The notes: generated from the sequence alone by a model not told the origin. Shown: positions 44,061-56,439, numbered from the stretch's first letter. The stretch: DNA of 64,000 nucleotides from Macrobrachium rosenbergii (GCF_040412425.1 NC_089788.1:65631220-65695219), one strand, 5' to 3'. Program-made: numbers and translations.

Positions 44061-47000
44061 CTGAAGACAAATATTTTGTTAGAAAGGCTACTTTAGAAAC
44101 CTCAAGATCTACTGTCAGCTCATTTCAAGAGAATTTCCAAATACATCGGTAAAAACGGAAAAGTGATACATCACAACTTACCTGAACTAGACAACGCTTG
44201 CACAATCCCCCTTTAACAAGTGACTTTGCAACCCATCTAGCAGCATATGCAGCAGAGCGATCGACCTTGGTGTAGTCCTTGCCAGAGAATGCCCCACCAC
44301 CATGTGCACCCCATCCACCATATGTGTCAACAATGATTTTTCTGCCAGTGAGACCAGCATCACCCTGAGGTCCTCCAATGATAAATTCTCCACAGGGGTT
44401 AATGTGATATTTGGTGTTTTCATCCAAGTAATTTTCTGGGATAACTGCCTTAATGGCTTTCTCCATGATTTCTTTCTGAACAACATCTAGGGTCACCTTC
44501 TCAGAGTGCTGGCAAGAGACCACAACTGTGTCAACACGAATGGGGATGGCTGCACCTTGACTGCAAAAAGATAAATGTATATTAAAGTAGGATAAAAAGT
44601 GCAACTTAAGTTAATCCTGGATTAACATCAAAATAACATGACTTTCCCCAAAGTAATCATAAATGGAATATAAATTTTCTGCATGATAAGACTTACTAAC
44701 AATACTTATTTGCACTGTATAAGCATGCTAAAAAGGACTCTTAACAGCTCACAAAAAAATTCACACAATTATGGTCAAACCATTCCGTGGCTGCGGTCCA
44801 TGGATGGTTGGAGTAAATATCAGCATTCTCAGATCGGTATCAAGTCCCTCATTCAAGTAAAATTAATTCTCTTTGGGAATTATACTAATCACTTTCCAGG
44901 ACACCCCAACCCCATCTCTTATATTTTCTTATCTTCAGAACAATTGAAAATCTTATGATTTTATCATTAAACTGGAATCATTACAATTAAAATACATTTG
45001 TGCACTGTATGTGAAACCTTGTACTGACAGTCTAATTCACATCTTGTTTGCTTATATATATGAGAGAGAGAGGTACCTGAAAAATGTGGACAAAAAAAAA
45101 AAATAGTATGATTTTCCAAGAGAACTGAATAGGTATCTAAACTAACATTGACCTGCCTTAGTTTATGAAGATATGGCAGTTTGTGAGATTGACCTGCCTT
45201 AGTTTATGAAGATATTGGCAGTTTATGCTAAATCTCTCTAGAGAATTAGTTACTTATAGATGACAAATGTGCTATGAATTAATTTTTAATAAAGGCCTAT
45301 TTTACGACCAAGTTTCAGACTTTAAAATTATCCCTATAAATGAACTGAATTAACTAACATTAAACAAATTATCCACCAAGTTATTCTGAACATGTGATTA
45401 TTTTTTTTTTTTTTACTGCCAAACCATCCTTACACCATCACCACTTTACAATTTTTGTCTTGGACAAATTCTTCGTTACAAGATTATTGAGGAGGCAACT
45501 ACTTACTGTACAGAGAAAATTAACTTACTCAAAGTAATATTCTGCAGTGATCTGAGTCTTGCTATCTGGTCTTGCCCACCAGAATGTACCATCTCTACGA
45601 AGCTCAGCAATTTTTTGGTTCAGACGGTGAGACAGGGTCACCGTGAGAGGCATACATTCCTCAGTTTCATCAGTGGCATAACCAAACATCAAACCCTGAA
45701 ATAAAAGACTAAAAGTTAATGTCCCTTTCAATTTAAGATAGTATTTCCTTGCTTTTTTTTTTTTTTTTTTATAATTCCACCTATTAGCCCTCATTTTCAG
45801 AAACTAAAATCTGCCACACATATGTGAAAGAAAATATAAAGCTCTCAAAACATACACATAAGCTATTCAAACTGTTACAGTGCACACAACTCTACCTTGA
45901 CTGCATCAACTCAGTTTCCAACTACGAACTTACCAGAACTTTCAGTATTCTTGAATTCTTTTTATCATGAGAATTAGTAACATATACAGTACTTGACCAT
46001 TTTCAAAGAAGCTGCAATAATAATTCATTAACATTTCTTTGCAAAGGGCAGTAATGATACTTACCTTTCCATCTGTTACTGAAATTTGGCTGAATTAAGC
46101 ATATAAGAAACACTTGAAAGATTGTCCTAACACTTGCCATTCTTAATTTTACAATGTATTAGTCAGATATAAGCATCTTCATGTATAGTATTGTTTGCAA
46201 AGCTAGACCAGGTGTATCTTACCTGACAAGTTTAAAGATTTATCCGTGTTCAAAGAATTAAGATTTACAGTAATGGCCTGTCCACACTAGCGGGCATGCC
46301 CATCAGGCACTTCCAGCTCTTTGTATTTTCTCTCGCTTCTGAAGCAGTGTTACCAGACCATCGCATCACTCTGGCTCCATACTTAGTCGGTCAATATAGT
46401 GGAACGAGTTATGGGAAGTGTTTGCCCTTTGGGCAGTGCCCGCCAGTGTGGACAGGGCTTTACGCAGCATCTGGCAGTCATCTAGTTTCACAAATTCAGT
46501 GCTAGACAGTTAGGATGCTAAAGTGCCTTGTCTACCTGAATTGACTCTGAAGACCTCCCAAGTCCTGCACTATATTCAACTAATTTTTATACCATCTCCT
46601 TTAGTAATAGTTACAGATTTAACAGAGAAGCTATGGAAGAATAGTAATGTAACTATGCAAATTGTAAAACAGGTTAGGCTACTAAAGATGTGTGTAATGT
46701 CTAAGAAAGTGAAAGTGGGCTTTTTTTTTTTTTTTATAATTTTTTTTTTTTTTTTATAAAAATGGGAGCAAGGGCCCTTCCATTAAGCCAGAACTTATTA
46801 TGCAGTGTAAAATCCAAATACTACAGCACAGTCTCATGCAGCAACTGACGACTATTACCACTAAAGCCACCAAATACAAGAACTATAACGTAATCCACCA
46901 TCAGTTCTGGGAAGCAACATGCTTCTGGTAAGCAATTTTAAATGTCAGGTGAACAACATTTAAATTTTTAAAATGGAAATTCACTGTGATGAAAGTATTC

Positions 47001-50000
47001 TTATGCCACTATTAGGAACCCCATTTCAATGAGACTATCGATAAATATATATGAATAAGGTATCCACAGTTATAAACTGAAACAAACTTCTATTTCTGTA
47101 AGCGCTTCAGGTTGGACATGAGCCTACAACTTCTGCTGGGCAGAATATGTTCAGCCACAGGGCTACAGAGCTAAAAATCCAAATGCCATACAATCAAGTC
47201 TAATAGGGTCTAGTCCTTGGGATGAACTGAAATGTTTTAATAATTTAGAGTATACAGAACACTGAAATGGGGATTGGATACTAATAAACATACACTACAG
47301 AAACACTTTTTAACCCCTTAACATAATTACTATAATGTTGTTCCCTTAATAAAAAAAAAAACAATTAATAAATTCACAGGATAATTGGGAAAATTCATCA
47401 CCTGGTCACCTGCCCCTATATCGTCGTCGCTGCGCCCAACGTGAACCCCATTAGCTATTTCCACACACTGTTGTTCCAGGGCCAACAAGACGTTGCAAGT
47501 CTTGTAGTCAAAACCTGTGAGTCAAGACCCAACCGCATGAAGAAAAAGTACAAAACAAAACACTACATTGTGTGAATTGAAGCATTCCTTCTTAATCCAC
47601 TTCCAACATTACAGCCTTCTTCCTTTATTGTATATCTCATCACAAACTCAAGGCAAGTTTGTGCAAACAAGTTTTTAAAGTAAATTATACGTTAACAGCA
47701 GCTAGACTTGGCCACCAGATTTATGCATTGTATGTTATGTTGATGTGAAAACCACTGGTAGAAGGTTACAGTTGTACACTAGCGTATATATATAGGTGAG
47801 AAGTGTATGAATAAGGAATACTTCTGGTTACATTTGTACATCTGTCTTATTTGTAAATAAATGTACAGTACACCTGAAAAAGACATGATTGAGACCCCAG
47901 CACCACAAGACCTAAACACAAGAGGAAGGATGTGTTGCGCACTTGCATGAAAATCTTGCTTCTGAAAAAAATACTAAGAACCTGTTTTGAAGCAGATTCT
48001 CTAAACTATGCTTTAGATATATTACAATGTAAGATTCACAATGGTTGTCAAATATAGGCTACTATGAAATTTAAAATGTCAATTTCATAAGCAAGATTTC
48101 TGCAAGTAAAAAAAAAAAAAGAAAAAGAAAAAAAATGATAGAACTAGAAAGTATGAAGCTAGCAACAATCTACTACTTCCAAAAGACCCTGCAATTTGTG
48201 CTTTTGACAAAATAGCCAATTCAAATGTTGTACCTGATCACCCGCTCCAACATCTTCTTCAGCTCTGGCAACGTGCACTCCATCCGCAATATTTGGAGAC
48301 TGTTGCTCAATGGCAACAAGAAGGTTACAGGTTGTGAAGTCGAAACCTGAATGCAATGAATAACTATAGCTATGCAGGGAATGAACTACAGTTAACCTTG
48401 ATTAAAGACTACCAATCCCTCTTCCTTTGAGTCCCAAACCATTGTCTTTATCTACACACTAAGGAAGCAATTATAATGTGCAATCTAAGGTAATGAATGG
48501 TGCATAATGAAGGGTAATTTTAAGTTTGATACAGGTGAACAAGCAAAATAAAGGGAAGTTGATTGTTCGTCCTAAAGCCAAAGGTTTTTTACCATCCAGC
48601 AATAGCAGTACACTGTACTAATACACAGCATTGCATTAAAAAAAAAAAAATACATTACAATTTACTTGATATATGTGCTACTACGGGAAGCCTACCTTCA
48701 ACTACTTAAGTGTGCAGTACAACTTGAGTTTCAAAGAAATAGCAAAAAATATGTTGTGCTCTACTTGCATAAAATAGCTGTACGTATACAGAAAATTCTA
48801 AAGCAAATGTACTGTACACGGTGTAAATAAAGATCTTGTATAAACTGTAAAATGTACTGTACATTAATTCATTACCAAATACCAAAATTTCTATTATCAT
48901 TATATATATAACTATATATGCAATATTTCAGTAACAAAAAGAGAAAAGACAAATTAGAACTGCCATACCTTTGCTAGAATCATCGTAGCCAATCTTTTTG
49001 ATGGTTTCCCTTACAATTTTTTGATAATCAACAACTGCTTTTGACGTAATTTCACCACAAATAAGGATCATACCAGTCTTTGTGCAGGTCTCGCATGCAA
49101 CCTGTGGGAATTGATTTTATACTTAAATCCTTAAATTAAATTACATATAAAGCAAAATAGTCTACTTTGATTTGTGCACTTAAACGTTTTCATAAAAGAA
49201 AATCCAAAATGAGTTGCATCATTAATATAAAGAATCATCTCCATGAGTCATTATCAGTGACACTAAAAATTGTATGCATCATTAATATAAGGAATCATCA
49301 TCTCCATGAGTCATTGTCAAAGACACTAAAAATTTTAATGTACATTTAATCAAGATAAAAAATTAACCAAACATTTACTAGCATCCCTCAATCACACAAA
49401 CTACAGCTAAACACTGGTTTAAAAAAAAAAAATTATGCCTAAAACACAATTTGGTCAGTCAATTCTCAAAAATTTAAATGGCTTACCTTAGCATCTGGGT
49501 CCTGAGCAAGATGGGCATCCAGAACAGCATCGCTGACCTGGTCACATATTTTATCTGTTGGAGAAAAAAAAAAATTACTCAGATTTTGCAAAAAGTACCT
49601 CTCCAACTATGTCTAACTCCACAAAGTAATCCTAAAATTCCCAACTTTAAATGTAGTGACATTATCACTCAAGATTGGCATATGCACTTGCAAGGTCAGC
49701 CAAGAAAATTTCTGGCAAGGCTCAATGTTCTTTGGCACCATGTTTTAGTACAAGCATTCATTTTTTAAAGGATTTAAGTAAACATGCCTTGTGTCAAGGA
49801 TACTTCCTATGTAAAGTGGTTAGCCTTGAAGTTCTGTTATCTGCCAAGTATTACTGACAATTTTTTAGCAGTGTACCTACATTTTATGTTAAATTTCTGC
49901 CGTTTGCCTTTACCGCCTTTACCAAGCTTTTTTTTAATGCATATAACAAAACAAAAACTGTACATGAATACAGAGAATGGTGTTCACCTGTGTATATACC

Positions 50001-51222
50001 AAAATTTTAAATAAAAGGTTGTCCTTCCGTACAGGTTTGTATTTTTAAACAAAACTGAGGAGACTAAGAAAAGATTTGGCTTGATGTGAATGTCATTGAC
50101 CCAAGGATATTGGCTTAACAATGTTACTTGCCAAGTTAACAATAAGACGGCACATCACGCTTACGTTATCAGTGACACCCCTTTATGACATGGACTCACT
50201 AGACTATTGGAAGTTCCTTCCTATGTCCTTAAAATATTTGCACCCATGTAAATTTATTGGCCTGAGGTTTCGTCACACGGAAAGGAACCTAGGCTGATAT
50301 CGGTTGCCACCAAAACAAAAACGTAGATTACTGAATAAAATAATGAATCCTGCCTGGTCAAAAGTCACATAAAAAAAATCAAAACATGAGAACAGGAAGG
50401 GCGATTTTTGCGGTTTCTCCTGACAAAATTTTGCTTCCTGATTTATAACGACTCCTATTGACATTTTTCTCTTCAGCGGTTATTCCAAACCATTCGGCCA
50501 CGATACCATCTCGCCTACCCACCTCATGGTTAGGCAGGTTCTACCAATAAATCTATGTATAATGCTTCTTCACCTCCATCTAATTCGTGAAGCCTAAATC
50601 AATAAAGCTCCCTTGGAGGGTACTTAACATCTTAACCACAACGTTTGTTTACAAGTATGTAATATTTTTCAGCTAGTCACTGACTGTAGTCAATAATGCC
50701 TCTTGGCATGAAATAAATTATAGGTTTTGCCCTGGACCCACGTGTCGTCTAAATGTATTTTTGGCGCAAAAATAATAGTGAGAAATAAACGGACCCCAGC
50801 AGTTTCGCTGGCAGACGTACGACGTTTCAATGTACCGGTATCGACTGAGGACTTCACAAATTTTGATGTTCCAAGACAACAGCACGAGATAATTGTCAAT
50901 TTGCGCTTAATTTTGTAAGTTAAAAACACTCCGCAGCATAGAAATACCACGGTTTATTTTCTAAAGGGGGATTTGCCTCTGAAAAATTATCATACTGAAG
51001 GGGTATTGTCCTACACGGCGAGACCCAGACATCGACTACTACACCAAGAACACACCACCGTAGTCATTGTGAAAACACTTAAGGTAACTGTGTATGTTTA
51101 CCTGGATGGCCTTCTCCAACACTTTCACTGGTGAACAGGAATGTCTCCCTGTCTGTACACTCTTTTAATCCTTCCCCACCGCCGTTGGCGAGACCGTTGT
51201 ATGCAGGAGCCGACTCGGGCAT
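43815..51222 (-). CDS. Sam-S: S-adenosylmethionine synthetase (methionine adenosyltransferase)
   Basis: Makes S-adenosylmethionine from methionine and ATP in the cytosol, releasing phosphate and pyrophosphate. Coding exons on the minus strand: 51222-51102, 49554-49487, 49101-48969, one of two alternatives (48346-48234 or 47514-47402), 45695-45529, 44560-44182, 44060-43815, stop TAG at 43817-43815. They sum to 1227 nt, 408 residues, the normal eukaryotic length, in perfect phase with GT/AG sites. Signatures: [14 protein letters not shown] (residues about 33-46), [15 protein letters not shown] (about 140-154), [28 protein letters not shown] (split at [14 protein letters not shown], residues about 275-300), C-terminal FGRDQFPWE. 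No stop or shift. The fourth exon position is duplicated (see its two entries), so at least two isoforms are predicted. Confidence 0.97.
44182..44560 (-). CDS. Sam-S: SAM synthetase exon 6
   Basis: Acceptor CTTTTTGCAG, donor GTAAGT. 126 full codons. Contains [40 protein letters not shown] and the glycine-rich [19 protein letters not shown] signature. Confidence 0.97.
45148..45230. repeat. Tandem duplication in SAM synthetase intron
   Basis: Two copies of a roughly 40-bp unit beginning ATTGACCTGCCTTAGTTTAT and ending GGCAGTTT, almost identical, between exons 5 and 6. Confidence 0.85.
45529..45695 (-). CDS. Sam-S: SAM synthetase exon 5
   Basis: Acceptor TTTATTTCAG, donor [26 protein letters not shown], then [16 protein letters not shown] and [17 protein letters not shown], two bases into the next codon. 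Confidence 0.97.
46275..46458. mobile_element. MITE in SAM synthetase intron
   Basis: About 184 bp with inverted ends GGCCTGTCCACACTAGCGGG and GCCAGTGTGGACAGGGC, followed inward by GCCC/GGGC motifs. No coding capacity. The target duplication could not be resolved, so the superfamily is open. Confidence 0.7.
47402..47514 (-). CDS. Sam-S: SAM synthetase alternative exon 4b
   Basis: 113 nt, 720 bp downstream of 4a. Acceptor ACTCACAG, donor GTGATG. Encodes [15 protein letters not shown], then [22 protein letters not shown]. Open and clearly under protein constraint, differing from 4a at about 16 of 37 residues mostly conservatively, with SPN replaced by CVE in the loop. Because 113 is not divisible by three, inclusion of both exons or neither would shift the frame. 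Confidence 0.95.
48234..48346 (-). CDS. Sam-S: SAM synthetase alternative exon 4a
   Basis: 113 nt. Acceptor GCATTCAG, donor GTACAA. Encodes [15 protein letters not shown], then [22 protein letters not shown] in two steps ([22 protein letters not shown]). Same length, phase and ending as 4b. The encoded segment corresponds to the flexible loop known to gate the active site in animal enzymes, and the QQSPxIAxGVH form is the commoner family version. Confidence 0.95.
48969..49101 (-). CDS. Sam-S: SAM synthetase exon 3
   Basis: Acceptor TTCCCACAG, donor [24 protein letters not shown], then [20 protein letters not shown] and K, ending one base into the Gly codon shared by either version of exon 4. 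Confidence 0.97.
49216..49337. repeat. Tandem duplication in SAM synthetase intron 2
   Basis: About 60-bp unit (GCATCATTAATATAAxGAAT, CATCTCCATGAGTCATT, GACACTAAAAATT) present twice in a row, with a CAT insertion in the second copy. Confidence 0.9.
49487..49554 (-). CDS. Sam-S: SAM synthetase exon 2
   Basis: Acceptor CTCCAACAG, donor GTAAGC. Completes Asp, then [22 protein letters not shown]. Carries the rest of the first signature and the metal-binding acidic residues. Confidence 0.97.
49555..51101 (-). other. SAM synthetase intron 1
   Basis: 1.5 kb, no exon or TE motif recognised. First introns of housekeeping genes often hold enhancers, but no specific element can be named from sequence. 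Confidence 0.5.
51102..51222 (-). CDS. Sam-S: SAM synthetase exon 1 (start codon)
   Basis: ATG at 51222-51220, first in-frame ATG after the TATA box. 40 codons starting [18 protein letters not shown] and ending ESVGEGHP, plus one base of the Asp codon. Donor GTAAAC. The Gly/Ala-rich N-terminal extension is typical of animal enzymes. Confidence 0.96.
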
Positions 51223-51281
51223 CACGTCGTTCTCGATCCTAACTTTCAGTGGAAAAGAGACCGATGCAATGGTTCAGTCAG

Positions 51282-51289
51282 TATTTATA
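51282..51289 (-). promoter_or_regulatory. TATA box of the SAM synthetase gene
   Basis: TATAAATA on the minus strand, 60-67 nt upstream of the ATG. A start about 25-30 nt downstream (near 51255-51260) would give a 5' UTR of about 35 nt, if no upstream non-coding exon exists. Confidence 0.55.
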
Positions 51290-51301
51290 GTGTCTGAGCG
51301 T

Positions 51302-51307
51302 CACGTG
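51302..51307. promoter_or_regulatory. E-box CACGTG
   Basis: Perfect palindromic E-box 13 bp upstream of the TATA box, a binding site for Myc/Max, USF or CLOCK-type bHLH factors. Position fits a core-proximal element; occupancy is inference. Confidence 0.4.
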
Positions 51308-51309
51308 AC

Positions 51310-53439
51310 CGCCGACGTGCGCACTACGCGGGAGCTGCGAAGTTATGTTCGAGGTATAACTTCAAATTTTTGCTCTAAGGCTATATGAAGAGTCTTAAGG
51401 CGTCTCTGAATTCACAGCTCAGAAATAAGTTGCTCTTCTTTGCTTGACAGCTCACTGTAAAATGTGGATACTCTAATGAGGGTCATTGTTTTTAATAGTT
51501 TCGGAAGGCTTTGACGTTTGTTCATTGCCACGTTTCGGGATTTTTCCCAGAATTGACGACGCTATTTCCTCTGAGTATTGTTCATAAGGCGTCGTATGTG
51601 ATGAGAAAAAGTACGTATATGAAGTTATGTGGGCCATTTACTTATTATGTAAGCGTGTATAATACGTATAATTGAATGGAGTTATAATTATTGTTTATAA
51701 AATGTTCATTTTACTCTGTTCGGGTGAACGAACTATTTTGAAAGGCAACTCATAACAATGAACGAATCTAAATAATGGCAGTCTCCTCGAGGGGAGGAGC
51801 TAGTTTCCGAAGACCAATCGAAAACTAGTCAGGTCAGCTGACTATCCCCAAAGGTTGAACCCCCCCTACATAGATAGGCAGATATGTTACTTGGAAAACA
51901 GGTGTCATAGAGTATTATTCTGTTGTTGTTTTAACTTCACATACGTCAGGTGTCACTTAATGCTGCAAACATTTTCCACGAACGTTACAGATATTTGGTG
52001 TTTCTAGGTATATGTTTGCTTTAAATCGTTTTCCGACATATATATATTTGTTAAAACTTGGTATTTCAACAACTGGCAACGCATTATATTCTTCGGTCCC
52101 TGGGAGTAACCTATCGCTTTTGTTTACATTTATTCAGAAACTTGCCTCACCAACTCTGCTCCCTCTCGGGACTTTGCCTTGTGTGTCTAATTCTCACGCT
52201 TAGGCGACAAGTTTTTCTTGAAGTATTGATTATTAATCACGATGATTTTAGGATTTTAGAAATTGTGTTGATATGGTTTTTTTTATTTTGTTTTTCTTTG
52301 GTGTTTTGCGTCATTAGGAACATTTTATTAATGGAAATATGTTCCCTACGCCCTTGTCTTTATCAAAAAGGATGTGCTATTGTTCCAGGTATTTACCATG
52401 CGGTCGTGTGGGCATTTCTTTCCACTTAACCTTAATTTAAAACATCTTATAATCAAAATGCTAATCAACGAATAAAAATTAACAACTTTATAAACAATTA
52501 ACAAGAAGTTTTAGTACAAAGGTTCTGAAACAACGAATGGTCTGAAACATTATTACACGGTCAATAAGGGCGCATTCCCCTCGAAGTCCGCAAAACAAGT
52601 GAAAGAATTTGTGCATCCCCACCTATGCATTAAAGCGCCCAGTATGTGCATACTCCTATTTTTGGGGTAAATTCTTGAATAGGTTTACGCACATCGTATG
52701 TTCGATGGATTATTTTTTATTTGTGTATTAGTGTGTTCATTGGCGTACGAAGTATTATTAAAGCTAACCTCCCCTTACCCTTTTCATTAAATCATTGACA
52801 CACCGTTCTTTTATTTATTCTGTATTATGGCTGTGTGCATAAAACCGAAAAGCTTTGATTTAATGCTAATTCATTTGCTTATTCACTGTCACTAATAATT
52901 TACTCTCGTGGCTCCCATAGCGACAGCATTTATTTTTAGTAAAGAATTTAATGTTCAAGAATGAAATATCTCGCCTGATTTTAAAGTATTGGTCAGTATT
53001 CTGAAATAATCTTGCTGTTGTCTAGTGGCTTACCTGGGTCAATCATTTGTTGTCGAAAAGGTTTTTAGTTGGCAAAATAAACGTTTTTGTTGTTGTTATA
53101 TGGACAGTGGTAGTAAATCACAGCGAAGCTCGAGAGCGACTGGGAGAAGTGATTGTTTGTGTTGTTGCTGGATTAAGATGGGATACCATCTAACACATGG
53201 CGGGAAATATTCCTTGGTCATTATTTGAATGGAAGTCAACTGCTGCACTAGCTCACGTTCTTTCAAACACACGAAGAATATTGCCATATTCGTATTCCTG
53301 GTAAAAGCAATGTCTAATCCTGGTCTGGAAGTACTTTCAGGAGGCATTCAATCGTACCCATCCTAGGGTAACCGGTTTGGATATCCTCGCCGATCGAGTT
53401 AACATACCACGGTCTAGACCATACGCATACCTGAACTTT

Positions 53440-53442
<3 letters not shown>
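51310..53442. other. Upstream region of SAM synthetase, no gene recognised
   Basis: An open frame of 123 codons at 52058-52429 (+) is hydrophobic and lacks any family motif, so it is not called. No divergent gene or repeat family was supported. Confidence 0.45.

Positions 53443-53503
<61 letters not shown>
53443..53503. repeat. (CT)n microsatellite
   Basis: About 61 bp pure CT. Confidence 0.98.
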
Positions 53504-53507
<4 letters not shown>

Positions 53508-53970
53508 AGTTTCCATAGTGCTCTCTGGGTTAATTGTTCATGTTTTTACGTCTAATTTTTGATGCATGAAGCGGATTGTATGTTGGCCTAAGATTAGAAA
53601 GCAATTTGATTTCAGTGCAGGAAAAGTCTGTTCGAGTTCGACTGGATGCCACGCTTCCTGTGCTGAAGCTTAGACTGATAGAGCATTGAGCTACTTGTTT
53701 CACATTTACTCCTTTTTGCGACTGACATTGGATGATAGTAGTAGAGTGTTTAGATATGCGTAAGGAAAAGATATTAATGTGACTTACGTCAGATTTCAAG
53801 GGTGATGACTGAAATATTAAGAAATTACACACACACACACATTTTCATTATGATTATAAGTGCCTAGTGTTTAATGTAGAATACAAATATGTATATTATA
53901 CCCTATATGTGCAGGTAGCATGATGGTATGCAGTTAAAGAAGTGCGTGATGCTTGTTAAGCGAATGATTT

Positions 53971-53972
<2 letters not shown>

Positions 53973-54059
<87 letters not shown>
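53973..54059. repeat. (CT)n microsatellite
   Basis: About 87 bp pure CT. Confidence 0.98.
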
Positions 54060-54062
<3 letters not shown>

Positions 54063-54301
54063 GTAGCTGTCGTAATCTTTTCTTTTGTAAAGGCAATTTT
54101 TATCTTATTTTAGCTTTATATTTTTGCATGTGTGACCGTTTTTATTTTAATTTTTGGTAGAAAGAATTATATTTCATCTGTGAAGTTTCACCCAGTTCTC
54201 TCGTACCTGAAATAGTCTCTCCTTTGCCTTAACAATTGGGGTATTTCATGCAATGTATTAACTTAATATTTCATTCAGTTGCTATGCAACTGAGTACGCA
54301 G

Positions 54302-54306
<5 letters not shown>

Positions 54307-54375
<69 letters not shown>
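54307..54375. repeat. (CT)n microsatellite
   Basis: About 69 bp pure CT. Confidence 0.98.
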
Positions 54376-54378
<3 letters not shown>

Positions 54379-54419
54379 GGGTACACTTGACCATTTCTGA
54401 AAGTGACAATCTTCTGTTG

Positions 54420-54463
54420 CAATTTTATTTTGAGTAAAGTATTAAAAAGCGTCGTGTCATTAA

Positions 54464-54522
<59 letters not shown>

Positions 54523-54606
54523 GGTATATCTAACGTTTAATTCAATAACAATATCCCATTCCAAAGTGAATATTTCAAGTATGGTATTAAAAAGTATCCC
54601 GCCTTG

Positions 54607-54684
<78 letters not shown>
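54420..54684. repeat. Two (CT)n arrays on duplicated flanks
   Basis: (CT)n at 54467-54521 and 54610-54684. The sequence just before each is related (AAAGTATTAAAAAGCGTCGT, and TATGGTATTAAAAAGTATCC before the second), so the arrays seem to have spread with their flank by local duplication. Confidence 0.8.
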
Positions 54685-54689
<5 letters not shown>

Positions 54690-55449
54690 TCATATAAGTC
54701 CAGCGATGATAAGCTTTTGTGGTAAACAAGGGAGATAAGGAAGCAGATAATTTATCTTCGGCTCTTATCCTCGCCCCTGAGGTAAAGCACTTTTGGAAAG
54801 GAGTGTTGGAGAGATAAAATGACATCTTGTGTGGGTTTTTTCTTTTTTTCTTTTTTTTTAAAGTGTTTTTGGGGTTTCCATGGGAATCTCATCTTTGTTT
54901 GAGATGTTTGAAAGATACGGATTTTTGCGATTCAAGTTCGGTTATGGTCTTGGGTTTTTTATATGCAGTATATATATTATGAGCTATGAATGACCTATTT
55001 TGAAGATTTACTGAAATTAATTCGAACATTTTTGACGTCCATTGAATATTTGATACTAAAATACAGTTATTACCTTAAAAATTTTCATCTCTGAAGTTGT
55101 TTTTTAAAGTTCTGTGGAAGCAGAATTTCTCTATGGCCAACATAGGCCTATGTTTTGAGCGCTGAAAGCATAAAACGCCAATAACTGAAATCGCCATTGC
55201 ACTTATGCGCCAGAATGATATGCTCAAAATATAATACATGTTAACACAAAAAACATATCTACAGCTAACAAGACATTAACCTGATTAGCACAAAATTATG
55301 GGTAAACAAATTTCAGCATGCTTTACCTGCTTGTGAAATGTTATCCTATAGAGATAATGAACGGAAAAGTCATAGGATGTACTAACCGCCTATTTAATTT
55401 GCGCGGTTTCTCGGTTTATCAAGATGCCTGCAAGGCTCTGCAGCGCCGC
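54690..55449. other. Unassigned DNA between microsatellites
   Basis: AT-rich, no supported feature. Confidence 0.45.
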
Positions 55450-55748
55450 GTTCCCGTAGTGGCGTAGTGCCGTCAGTGCACTTCATGCGGTGCACTGTAG
55501 GCATTACGTACGGTTCTTTGCAACGTCCCTTCGACCCATAGCTGCAACCCCGTTCATTCCTTTTACTGTAAGTCCGTTCATATGCTCTTACTTTCCACCC
55601 TCTCCTTACAACTGTTTCATAGTGCAACTGCGAGGGTTTCCTCCTGCTCCACCTTTCAAATCTTTTTACTGTCAATTTCCGTTTCAGGGTGGAATGACCT
55701 TATAGGTCTCAGCGCTTGGCCAGTGACCTAAATTTCATATTCTATTCT
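55450..55748 (+). repeat. Interspersed repeat, copy 2
   Basis: Second copy of the repeat at 2175-2494, same strand, starting at GTAGTGGCGTAGTGCCGTCA and ending at GACCTAAATTTCATATTCTA. About 75-80 percent similar by eye. Confidence 0.75.
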
Positions 55749-56382
55749 GCATCGCCCTCGTGGTGGAAGAACACCAAACTACTTAGTACTGTTGTACAGA
55801 TATTAAGATCTCCAGATGTTATTGGCTCCCTATTTATGGTATTGCTACATCTACCTAAAACCTGCGTTGGTGAGTGAATGGACAGATGGAATGACATAGA
55901 CTATATAGTAATTTTTTTCTACTAAATTGAAGGATGTTACCATTATACTTCCAAGGCTGTTGTCCCCTTGTCCTTTTCAGCCACCAGGGTTACGACCCAC
56001 TTAAGTCGACTGACTATCATGTTATTTCTTATTCTCTTCCAGTTTCGACACAGGCACAATTGGTGTTTGAGGGAACGAATTATCAAAGTCCTTTGCCTGT
56101 GGCTAGAAATCAGAGCTTACCTGGCATAGGGGACACGACGTCCAGGGATTCATATCTAACGTAGCGAAACCACGTTTGCTTTTAAGTCACTGACTTTTTC
56201 TTGTTTTTTAAATTCCATTTGTACAGTACTGCTGGTGTGTTAGTATCAAAATTAAATAGACAATATTGAATATAATTTCAAAAATTAAGGAATATTGTAA
56301 ATTTTAGCGAAATTTAACAAAAATTCTTGATAGGTAAAATCAATCAGATAAACCAAGGCTAATGATGTCAAGGTAAAGTCGG

Positions 56383-56384
<2 letters not shown>

Positions 56385-56438
<54 letters not shown>
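56385..56438. repeat. (AT)n microsatellite
   Basis: About 54 bp pure AT. Confidence 0.98.

Positions 56439-56439
<1 letters not shown>

Noticed and set aside
44125..44604. Treating the 159-codon open frame as a complete intronless SAM synthetase gene
   Set aside because: It extends past both splice sites of exon 6; the true exon is 44182-44560.
52058..52429. 123-codon hydrophobic open frame upstream of SAM synthetase
   Set aside because: No family motif, no splice-site context, AT-rich composition expected to give hydrophobic frames by chance.
54460..54825. 121-codon minus frame with Arg-Glu repeats
   Set aside because: (GA)n translation of two CT arrays; not a real charged-repeat protein.
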